NCBI GenBank assembly: GCA_021791345.1
Contig: JAJYWT010000047.1
Location: 1-8,566, forward strand
DNA: 8,566 nucleotides
From: a bacterium
Lineage (GTDB): Bacteria; Chloroflexota; Dormibacteria; UBA8260; Bog-877
Direction: 5' to 3'
Positions 1 through 5,440 of the stretch are shown here, piece by piece. Positions within the stretch are counted from its first letter, which is position 1; every line of letters begins with the position of its first letter. Position numbers and translations under genes: made by a program. Below the pieces are notes generated by a model. The model saw only the letters and a program-made list of their open reading frames with translations. It searched no databases and was not told the origin of the DNA.

Positions 1-729
1 ATGGCCGTCACGCACGGCCACACGGTTGCAGCTGGCGCTGACGGCGATGGCGGCGGCTGCGAACCCCGAAGCGCCATAGTCCCCGAGGATCTTCTTGGTC
101 TCGGCTTCCAGCTTCTCCTCCTCTCCAGAGATGTAGGGGATGAGGTTGTCCTGGATGGCGAAGGCGGAGACGCCGTCGAGGCCCGCGCCCGAGATCGCCT
201 GCATGGTCACCACCTGGACCGCGGTCACCCCGAAGGCATCGGCTAGAGGCTTGAGCACCAGTGCCAGGCCGACGGTCGAGCAGTTGGGATTGGTGACCAG
301 CATGCCCTTGGCAAAGCCCCGCCGCTCGCGCTGTCGCGGGATTGCTCCCAGGTGGCCCGGATTCACCTCCGGAATGACCAGGGGCACGTCCTCGTCGAGG
401 CGGTGGCGGCTGCTGTTGCTGACCACGGGGAGACCGGCGGCCGCGAAGGAGGCCTCCGCGGTCGCGGCCTCGCTGTCCAGCGCCGAGAGCACGAGGTCGC
501 AATGGAGGTCGGACTCGAGGTCCTTGACCACCAGTCGGCCCGCCCGCTCCGGGATCGGCGAGGGAAGTTGCCATCGCGCCGCCTCGGAGTAGGGCCTGCC
601 GGCCGACCGCGCGGAAGCCACCAGTTCAGCTACCGTGAACCACGGGTGGCCCGCAAGACGAGCCACCAGGTGCTGGCCCACAGCCCCGGTCGCCCCGAGG
701 ACTCCCACTCGCAGCTGTGGCGATCTCAT
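1..729 (-). CDS. asd: Aspartate-semialdehyde dehydrogenase, archaeal/fungal-type, 3'-truncated by window edge
   Basis: Reading the minus strand from the ATG at 729-727 gives 243 residues with no stop before the window edge. It catalyses NADPH-dependent reduction of aspartyl-4-phosphate to aspartate semialdehyde, the branch to threonine, methionine and lysine. Visible motifs are the N-terminal Rossmann segment VGVLGATGAVG (residues 8-18), VSNSS, the active-site motif NPNCST with Cys150, the segment GLDGVSAFAIQDNLIPYISG, and CNRVAVRDGH, whose His243 is the last codon in the window. Cys and His are the known catalytic pair in this family. The SGAGLDG..AIQDNLIPYI pattern points to the archaeal/fungal subfamily rather than the E. 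coli type. Homologs run to about 350 residues, so roughly 100 are missing. The ATG has no clear Shine-Dalgarno. An in-frame TTG lies two codons upstream, but ATG fits the family N-terminus. It is divergent from the thrC-thrB-kinase operon, consistent with shared control. Confidence 0.95.
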   Translation of the reverse strand, partial: MRSPQLRVGVLGATGAVGQHLVARLAGHPWFTVAELVASARSAGRPYSEAARWQLPSPIPERAGRLVVKDLESDLHCDLVLSALDSEAATAEASFAAAGLPVVSNSSRHRLDEDVPLVIPEVNPGHLGAIPRQRERRGFAKGMLVTNPNCSTVGLALVLKPLADAFGVTAVQVVTMQAISGAGLDGVSAFAIQDNLIPYISGEEEKLEAETKKILGDYGASGFAAAAIAVSASCNRVAVRDGH

Positions 730-808
730 CGCCAAGAGTTTCGCAGGTGAGAGCTGCCCACCGGCTCGCTCCAACCCGGTAAAGTGGGATCGTGCCAACC
801 GCCTGCCA

Positions 809-843
809 GGTCTCAGACCCGGTGGACTTCGCAGGGAGTCCAC
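809..843. promoter_or_regulatory. Adjacent inverted repeats in the asd/thrC divergent region
   Basis: Two inverted repeats sit next to each other. GGTCT-C-AGACC at 809-819 has 5-bp arms around one base. GTGGACT at 822-828 and AGTCCAC at 837-843 form a perfect 7-bp stem with an 8-base loop. Their position, 80-115 bp upstream of the asd start and about 200 bp upstream of thrC, would suit an operator shared by the divergent genes or a hairpin in the asd leader. That role is inference. Short inverted repeats are frequent by chance in DNA this rich in GC. Confidence 0.3.
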
Positions 844-928
844 GCCCCCGGACCCGGCGGCTGCGCGCCATGGAGATCGGCCGGCCGCGGCGAATGCGCC
901 AGCGTGGCGCGGGGGACGCGCGAACCAA

Positions 929-938
929 GCGCTAGCGC
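929..938. repeat. Perfect 10-bp palindrome GCGCTAGCGC
   Basis: A perfect 10-bp palindrome lies about 100 bp upstream of thrC, near a GCGCG/CGCGC hairpin (907-921). It could be a binding site for a dimeric regulator, but nothing else supports this and chance is a fair explanation. Confidence 0.2.
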
Positions 939-1023
939 CTTCTGCCGCTGGTGCTCCCCCGAACCGACCCAGGTCAGCTCTGGTGGCGGGCCTGGACCAT
1001 AGCTGTTGGCCACTCCGATACCC

Positions 1024-1038
1024 AGGAGACCCATCTCC
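1024..1038 (+). promoter_or_regulatory. thrC ribosome-binding site within a small inverted repeat
   Basis: The purine tract AGGAGA (1024-1029) lies 10 bases before the ATG at 1040 and is the only good Shine-Dalgarno near it, which fixes that start. GGAGA at 1025-1029 is perfectly complementary to TCTCC at 1034-1038 across a 4-base loop (ccca). The ribosome-binding site could therefore fold into a 5-bp hairpin. The arms are seen directly; masking of translation is inference. Confidence 0.5.
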
Positions 1039-1039
1039 C

Positions 1040-2281
1040 ATGTCCTACCTGTGTCGACTCCAATGCCCGCGCTGCGGGCGCGCCTACCCCCACGGAACCA
1101 CGATCTTCTGCGCCGACTGCTTCACCCCTTTGGAGATTGCCTACGACCTGCCCGCGATCCGGCGTCGGCTGACGCGCTCCGTGCTCGCTGATCGACCGCT
1201 GGACATGTGGCGCTATCGGGAGCTGCTGCCGGTGGACGAGGACACACCGACCGACCTCCCGGTGGGCTTCACCCCGCTGCTGCCGGCGGCGACGCTGGGA
1301 CGTCGGCTCGGTTCCCAACGGCTGCTGCTCAAGAACGACTCCGCATGCTTTCCGACGCTCTCCTTCAAGGACCGCGTGGTCGCCGTGGCCCTGGCTGCGG
1401 CCCGCTCCTTCGGCCTCAGGGTCGTGGGCTGCGCCTCCACGGGCAACCTCGCCAACGCGGTGGCCGCCCAGGCCGCCCGGCTGGGACTCGAGGCCTGGAT
1501 CTTGGTTCCGGCTGACCTGGAGCCGGCCAAGCTGCTCGCCACGGCCGTGTTCGGGGCTCGGCTGGTCAGAGTGGACGGCACCTACGACCAGGTGAATCGG
1601 CTCTGTGCCGAGATCGCCGACCGGCACGAGTGGGGACTGGTCAACGTAAACCTCCGCGCCTACTACGCGGAGGGGTCCAAGACCGTGGGCTTCGAGATCG
1701 CCGAACAGCTGGGATGGCAACTGCCTGACAATGTGGTGGTGCCGATGGCCGGGGGCGCGCAGATCAGCCGCATCGCCAAGAGCTTCCAGGAGCTGGTGGC
1801 GCTCGGGCTGGTGCCCGACCATCCGGTCAGGTTCTTCGGAGCCCAGGCAGCTGGCTGCGCCCCGATCGCGAGCGCCGCCATCAGCAGCCGCTCGGAGCTG
1901 GTGCCGGTGAGGCCGCGGACCATCTGCCACTCCCTGGCCATCGGAGACCCCGCCGATGGCCATCGCGCCCTGCGCGTGATCCGCGAGAGCGGAGGCTTTG
2001 CGGCGACAGCCACGGATGATGAGATCGTCCAGGGGATGCAAGTGCTGGCAGGGACAGAGGGGATCTTCGGGGAGACCGCGGCCGGCGTCACCGTCGCCGG
2101 CGCCGCCAAGCTGCTGGCCGATGGCAGGATCGCTCCGCAGGAGACCACCGTGCTCTGCGTCACCGGCAACGGGCTCAAGACCACCGACGCTCTCTCCGAC
2201 CGCCTCGATCTGGGTCCGCTGGTGCAGCCTCGGATAGACGAGTTCGAAGCGCTGTACGCCGACCGAGCCGTGGCCGTGTGA
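1040..2281 (+). CDS. thrC: Threonine synthase (first paralog, SFKDR type)
   Basis: This 413-residue protein is a PLP enzyme of fold type II converting O-phosphohomoserine to threonine and phosphate. The N-terminus carries a zinc-finger-like pair of motifs, CPRC (Cys9, Cys12) and CADC (Cys24, Cys27), followed by FTPLEIAYDL, as in many ThrC-family proteins. The PLP lysine is Lys110 in SFKDR, followed by GCASTGNLANAVAAQAARLGL and a glycine-rich loop in VVPMAGGAQ. The C-terminal part has GIFGETAAGVTVAGAAKLL and CVTGNGLKTTDAL. The segment before the lysine reads ACFPTLSFKDR, where the usual family pattern is NPTxSFKDR, so Phe104 replaces the conserved Asn. The ATG at 1040 is chosen for its Shine-Dalgarno and for the Cys-rich start; the frame is open further upstream but that part overlaps asd. 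It overlaps thrB by 4 bp, so the two are probably translationally coupled. Confidence 0.95.
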   Translation: MSYLCRLQCPRCGRAYPHGTTIFCADCFTPLEIAYDLPAIRRRLTRSVLADRPLDMWRYRELLPVDEDTPTDLPVGFTPLLPAATLGRRLGSQRLLLKNDSACFPTLSFKDRVVAVALAAARSFGLRVVGCASTGNLANAVAAQAARLGLEAWILVPADLEPAKLLATAVFGARLVRVDGTYDQVNRLCAEIADRHEWGLVNVNLRAYYAEGSKTVGFEIAEQLGWQLPDNVVVPMAGGAQISRIAKSFQELVALGLVPDHPVRFFGAQAAGCAPIASAAISSRSELVPVRPRTICHSLAIGDPADGHRALRVIRESGGFAATATDDEIVQGMQVLAGTEGIFGETAAGVTVAGAAKLLADGRIAPQETTVLCVTGNGLKTTDALSDRLDLGPLVQPRIDEFEALYADRAVAV

Positions 2282-3234
2282 CCGAGATGCCATCCCCAGG
2301 GGAGACGGCTTTGGGAGACGCTGGCCCACCCCAGCAGTGGCGGGTGCCGGCCACGTCGGCCAACCTGGGGGCCGCCTTCGACTGCGGGGCGGTCGCGGTG
2401 CAGCTGCACCTGGATGTGGTCGCGACCCCCCGGCGGGAGGGGGGAGTCGGCCTCACCTACGAGGGCACCCAGAAGGAGGCCGTGGGCTCGGGAGCGGACA
2501 ACCTGCTGGTGAGGGCGCTTCACGCTGGGGTCGAGGCCTGGGGGGGCAAGACGCCCCCGCTGCAGCTGGTCGTGCGCAACGAAATTCCCATCGGGGTCGG
2601 CCTGGGGTCCAGCGCTGCCGCCATCGTGGCGGGCCTGGCCATCGCCGCCGAGTTGGCGCCGCAGCGGCCGGCCGATGAGTCCCTGCTGGAGCTCGCCGCG
2701 AGCCTGGATGGGCACCCGGACAACGTCACCGCGGCCTACCTGGGCGGGTTCGTGGTGGTTGCGGAGCTCGGAGCCGGCCTCCAAGCGGCCCGGGTCCCCG
2801 TGCCCGCCGAGTTGACCTTCACCTTCGCCATCCCCAAGACGGGGGTCCCCACCAAGCAGGCGCGCTCGGTTCTGCCCGCCACCTACACGAGGGAGGAGGC
2901 GGTCAGCAACCTGCAGCGCACCGCCCTTTTGGTGGCCACCGCGTTCTCGGGCCGATTCGACTTCCGGCCTGAGCTCTTCGACGACCGCTGGCACCAACCC
3001 CAGCGCGCCCGGCTGATCCGCGGGCTCGAGGAGTGTCTGCGCCTGCGCCATCCGCAAGTGCTGGGGGTGTGTCTCAGCGGGAGCGGCTCGGCGGTGCTGG
3101 CGATCACCAGGGGCCAGGCCGACCTGGCCGAGTCACTCCTCAAGAAGGCGTTCGCCACCGCGGGCGAGGAGACCACCACGATCTCCCTGGCCGCCGACAA
3201 CCTCGGCACTTCCCACCAGTTCCGGGAGGGGTGA
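2278..3234 (+). CDS. thrB: Homoserine kinase (GHMP kinase family)
   Basis: This 318-residue enzyme phosphorylates homoserine with ATP to make O-phosphohomoserine, the substrate of the upstream thrC product. GHMP-kinase signatures are RVPATSANLGAAFD (residues 22-35), the phosphate-binding loop PIGVGLGSSAAAIVAGLA around residues 104-119, GHPDNVTAAYLGGFVV, LPATYTREEAVSNLQRTALL and the C-terminal CLSGSGSAVLAI (from Cys265). The usual PGFD after ATSANLG is AAFD here. The GTG at 2278 overlaps the thrC stop (GTGA), giving about 20 residues before the conserved core. An ATG at 2287 would be three codons shorter. Neither has a clear Shine-Dalgarno, which suits translational coupling to thrC. Aspartate kinase follows after 6 bp. 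Confidence 0.95.
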   Translation: MTEMPSPGETALGDAGPPQQWRVPATSANLGAAFDCGAVAVQLHLDVVATPRREGGVGLTYEGTQKEAVGSGADNLLVRALHAGVEAWGGKTPPLQLVVRNEIPIGVGLGSSAAAIVAGLAIAAELAPQRPADESLLELAASLDGHPDNVTAAYLGGFVVVAELGAGLQAARVPVPAELTFTFAIPKTGVPTKQARSVLPATYTREEAVSNLQRTALLVATAFSGRFDFRPELFDDRWHQPQRARLIRGLEECLRLRHPQVLGVCLSGSGSAVLAITRGQADLAESLLKKAFATAGEETTTISLAADNLGTSHQFREG

Positions 3235-3240
3235 GCAAAG

Positions 3241-4638
3241 ATGTCAGCGCCCGGCGCCCTGGTCCTCAAGTTCGGCGGCACCTCGCTGGAAGACGCCGCC
3301 CGCATCCGCGCGGCGGCCGATCTGGTCCTGGCCCGGGCTGATGCGGGAGCACCGGTTGCGGTGGTCGTCTCCGCCATGGGATCAACCACAGACAGCCTGG
3401 TGGCGGCCGCTGAGGCCGCGGTCCAGGGCAGGACCGCCACGTGGCGAGCCCTGGTCGACGCGATCGAGAACGCCCACATGGCCACGTGCTCGCAACTATT
3501 CCCGCACAGCACCGGGCCCACGGCGGCGGTACGCTCCACGCTCGCCCGGGTCCGGGGCCTCTGCCAAGCGGCCGAGGAAGCCGGGGACATCTCGGGCTGG
3601 GCGTCAGACGAGCTGTGCAGCATTGGTGAACTGCTCGCGGCGGAGATCCTGGCAGGCGTGGTCGCGGCCTCGCGTAGGGCGATCGCCATCGACGCCACGG
3701 AGATCCTCCGGAGTGACGACCGCTTCGGCCGGGCGCGGCTCCTGGCAGCACCCAGCCAGCAGCTCATCCGGAGCCGCCTCGAACCACTCCTTGCCGACGG
3801 CGTCGTCCCGGTTGTGACCGGCTTCAGGGCCTCCACAGCGGATGGACGGACCACCACCCTGGGCCGGGGCGGCTCCGATACCACCGCGACCGCCATCGGC
3901 GCCCTGCTGCCGGCTACCGAAGTGTGGATCCTCACCGACGTCCCGGGGGTTATGACGGCCGACCCCCGGCTGGTGGCCGACGCGCAGGTCCTGCCCTTCC
4001 TCTCCTACCGGGAGGCGCTGGAGCTGGCCTTCTTCGGGGCCCGGGTGCTGCATCCCAGCTCTCTGGAGCTGCCCCGACAGCACCGGGTCCAGGTGCGGAT
4101 TCTCAGCAGTTTCCACCCGGCCGCAGGAGGAACCCTGATCGGGCCCCAGCTGGCAGGAAGCCCGGGCGTCAGGGCGGTCGTGGACACCCGGGACGCCAGG
4201 CTCTACACGGTTGCCGGGGTGGACGGAGTCGCCTTCACGAGGGTCGGGTCGGTGGTGCTGGAGGGACTGGATGCCGAGGGCATCCCCACCCTGATCGTCA
4301 CCCAGTCCTCCGCCGACAACGTCATCTGCTTCGCCGTGAGTGGGGAGCACGGCCGCAGGGTCCGCACGCTGCTGGCCGACCTCAGAGCCCGCACGGGCCT
4401 GCTGGGGGACTTCGAGGAGACCGCGCAGGCGGGAATCGTGGTGGCGGTCGGGGACGCGATGCGCGGCACCCCCGGGATCGCCGCCAACCTGTTCTCCGCG
4501 CTCGCCGAGAAGGGCATCAATGTGATCGCGATCTCCCAGGGATCGTCCGAGCTCAGCGTGTCAGCGGCGGTGAGGTCCCACGACGTGCCCGCCGCCGTCA
4601 GCGCCATCCACGAGGCCTTCAAACTCGGCACCAGCTGA
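3241..4638 (+). CDS. lysC: Aspartate kinase, monofunctional with C-terminal ACT domains
   Basis: This 465-residue protein phosphorylates aspartate to 4-aspartyl phosphate, the first step of the aspartate family. The kinase domain (about 1-300) shows LKFGGTS (residues 9-15), VVSAMGSTTDSL (from 42), TTTLGRGGSDTTA (204-216) and LTDVPGVMTADPR (231-243). The C-terminus has two ACT-like segments. One starts near residue 319 (LYTVAGVDGVAF), the other near 397, ending in GIAANLFSALAEKGINVIAISQGSSELSVSAAV. ACT domains in this family bind threonine or lysine for feedback inhibition; which effector acts here cannot be read from sequence. The length fits the LysC/ThrA-kinase type, and the ISQGSSE motif recalls bifunctional ThrA, but no homoserine dehydrogenase domain follows. 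ATG 3241 has GGAGG at 3225-3229 inside the end of thrB. It is the last gene of the thrC-thrB-kinase operon. Confidence 0.95.
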   Translation: MSAPGALVLKFGGTSLEDAARIRAAADLVLARADAGAPVAVVVSAMGSTTDSLVAAAEAAVQGRTATWRALVDAIENAHMATCSQLFPHSTGPTAAVRSTLARVRGLCQAAEEAGDISGWASDELCSIGELLAAEILAGVVAASRRAIAIDATEILRSDDRFGRARLLAAPSQQLIRSRLEPLLADGVVPVVTGFRASTADGRTTTLGRGGSDTTATAIGALLPATEVWILTDVPGVMTADPRLVADAQVLPFLSYREALELAFFGARVLHPSSLELPRQHRVQVRILSSFHPAAGGTLIGPQLAGSPGVRAVVDTRDARLYTVAGVDGVAFTRVGSVVLEGLDAEGIPTLIVTQSSADNVICFAVSGEHGRRVRTLLADLRARTGLLGDFEETAQAGIVVAVGDAMRGTPGIAANLFSALAEKGINVIAISQGSSELSVSAAVRSHDVPAAVSAIHEAFKLGTS

Positions 4639-4655
4639 CAGGGATCAGATGGACC

Positions 4656-4699
4656 GGGCCCCGGCACCCACCAGGGCGGGGGCAGCCGGGGACCCCGCC
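4656..4699. terminator. GC-rich hairpins at the convergent kinase/carbonic anhydrase junction
   Basis: The 61-bp gap between two convergent stops holds two mutually exclusive stems. CCCCGGC at 4659-4665 pairs with GCCGGGG at 4685-4691, extended by GGG/CCC around one bulged A to about 10 bp. Alternatively GGCGGGG at 4675-4681 pairs perfectly with CCCCGCC at 4693-4699 with an 11-base loop. Neither is followed by a T tract on either strand, so a classical Rho-independent terminator is not shown. The position makes a bidirectional termination role plausible. Confidence 0.4.
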
Positions 4700-5191
4700 T
4701 CAGCCGACCTCGCGCAACCCACCGCTGCCGACATCGTAGAGGAAGCCTCGGATCCGGTCGCGGTGGCGGAGCTCCGGCGCGTTCCTCAGGCCGACCACTG
4801 AGCTGAGCAGGTCAGCCTCTGGGTCCGGGAACGCCCTGAGTCGATACCGGAGGGGGCCGCCGGCATGGGCTGCGACCTCGGCGGTGAGCTGACCCTCGTC
4901 GAACTTGGTCATGCCGCAATCGGTGTGGTGCAGCAGGACGATCTCCTCGGTCCCGGACACCCACTGCGACACCACCAGGGACCGCAGCACGTCGTCGCTC
5001 ACCATCCCCCCCGCGTTCCGGATCACCTGCGCGTCCCCCGGTTCCAGGCCCAGGATGGCAAAGACGTCCATGCGGGCATCCATGCAGGCCACCACGGCCA
5101 GATGCAGACGGGGGCTGGCCGGCAATCCGCCCTGGGAGAAGGAGCTGGCGAACTGGCGGTTGCGAGCAAGCAAGTCGTCGATCAGGGACAC
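4700..5191 (-). CDS. Small beta-class carbonic anhydrase (Rv1284-like)
   Basis: This 163-residue cytosolic zinc enzyme interconverts CO2 and bicarbonate. The zinc ligands expected for beta-carbonic anhydrases are present, Cys36 in VACMDARMD and His89/Cys92 in LLHHTDCGM. The Asp38-Arg40 dyad that gates the active site is also present, along with VIRNAGGMVSDDVLRSLVVSQ. The length and motif spacing match the short M. tuberculosis Rv1284 type. The GTG at 5191-5189 is chosen because a perfect AGGAGG lies 8 bases upstream. The frame stays open to a TTG at 5239, but that adds a Pro/Ala-rich stretch without a ribosome-binding site. The gene is convergent with aspartate kinase and divergent from the second threonine synthase. 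Bicarbonate feeds anaplerotic oxaloacetate and hence aspartate, but a functional link to the neighbours is only a guess. Confidence 0.93.
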   Translation of the reverse strand: MSLIDDLLARNRQFASSFSQGGLPASPRLHLAVVACMDARMDVFAILGLEPGDAQVIRNAGGMVSDDVLRSLVVSQWVSGTEEIVLLHHTDCGMTKFDEGQLTAEVAAHAGGPLRYRLRAFPDPEADLLSSVVGLRNAPELRHRDRIRGFLYDVGSGGLREVG

Positions 5192-5199
5192 CGGCGAAA

Positions 5200-5205
5200 C
5201 CTCCT
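5200..5205 (-). promoter_or_regulatory. Shine-Dalgarno AGGAGG fixing the carbonic anhydrase start
   Basis: On the minus strand a full AGGAGG (plus-strand cctcct at 5200-5205) precedes the GTG at 5191 by 8 bases. It is the strongest ribosome-binding site in the window and decides the start in favour of GTG 5191 over the longer open frame. Confidence 0.85.
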
Positions 5206-5246
5206 GAGGGCGGCCCGGAGCGGCGGCGGGCCGCGGCAATTAGCCA

Positions 5247-5266
5247 CCGGGCTGTCCGGAGCCCGG
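5247..5266. promoter_or_regulatory. 7-bp inverted repeat upstream of the carbonic anhydrase gene
   Basis: CCGGGCT (5247-5253) and AGCCCGG (5260-5266) form a perfect 7-bp inverted repeat with a 6-base spacer, 56 bp upstream of the carbonic anhydrase start in the 249-bp divergent region (5192-5440). It could be an operator or a leader hairpin. The rest of that region has no promoter I can defend. An AT-richer spot at 5238-5242 (aatta) is the only plausible minus-strand -10 area. Confidence 0.3.
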
Positions 5267-5401
5267 CGACCGGGGCGGGGATGGGCCGGCACCCTCCCGA
5301 CCCGATAACCTTGGCCCATTGTCCTACCACCTTCGGCCCGACTGCCATAGGGGGCGGTCCCGCGCCCAACGCCTCCCATCCAGACCAAGGGGCGAGTCCG
5401 A

Positions 5402-5436
5402 TCTCCCCCGCCGCGGCCCGCTTGGCCGTGGGGAGA
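5402..5436 (+). promoter_or_regulatory. Hairpin enclosing the ribosome-binding region of the second threonine synthase
   Basis: TCTCCCC (5402-5408) pairs perfectly with GGGGAGA (5430-5436). Inside it CGGCC (5414-5418) pairs with GGCCG (5424-5428) around a 5-base loop. The combined two-part stem-loop ends 4 bases before the GTG start at 5441. The 3' arm is the purine tract that would pair with 16S rRNA, so folding would hide it. The pairing is seen directly; a regulatory role is inferred. No T tract follows, so it is not a typical terminator. Confidence 0.5.
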
Positions 5437-5440
5437 GGAG

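Larger units (their letters stand above)
730..1039. other. Divergent intergenic region between asd and thrC
   Basis: This 310-bp stretch separates the divergent asd and thrC starts and should hold promoters for both. I find no convincing -10/-35 pair and no tRNA. There is no T-box or lysine-riboswitch core and no leader peptide rich in threonine or isoleucine codons. What is visible is a set of short inverted repeats (809-819, 822-843, 929-938), two near-identical 10-mers gacccgg(t/c)gg at 816-825 and 851-860, and the thrC ribosome-binding hairpin at 1025-1038. The plus strand stays open in the thrC frame across this region, but that extension overlaps asd and matches no threonine-synthase N-terminus. 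Confidence 0.7.

Noticed and set aside
870..935. Possible 21-residue leader peptide upstream of thrC
   Set aside because: It is Arg-rich with only one Thr and no Ile run, has no convincing ribosome-binding site and no attenuator structure, so it does not look like a threonine attenuation peptide.
993..1022. TGGACC-N18-GATACC as a thrC promoter
   Set aside because: Transcription would start within or just after the ribosome-binding site at 1024-1029, and the match to consensus is weak.
635..1039. In-frame upstream extension of the first threonine synthase by 135 codons
   Set aside because: It overlaps asd antisense, shows no threonine-synthase similarity, and the ATG at 1040 has its own Shine-Dalgarno. 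GC-rich DNA keeps such frames open by chance.
974..3057. Long minus-strand open frames (974-2329 and 1663-3057) opposite thrC and thrB
   Set aside because: Their translations lack any recognisable domain and are rich in Arg, Gly, Pro and Ala. They mirror the codon pattern of the real plus-strand genes and are shadows.
3604..4350. Minus-strand open frame opposite aspartate kinase
   Set aside because: There are no recognisable domains, and the opposite strand encodes a full, motif-complete aspartate kinase.
5192..5239. N-terminal extension of the carbonic anhydrase to a TTG at 5239
   Set aside because: The extension is low-complexity, lacks a ribosome-binding site, and would contain the strong AGGAGG that serves the GTG at 5191; the shorter protein matches the family length.
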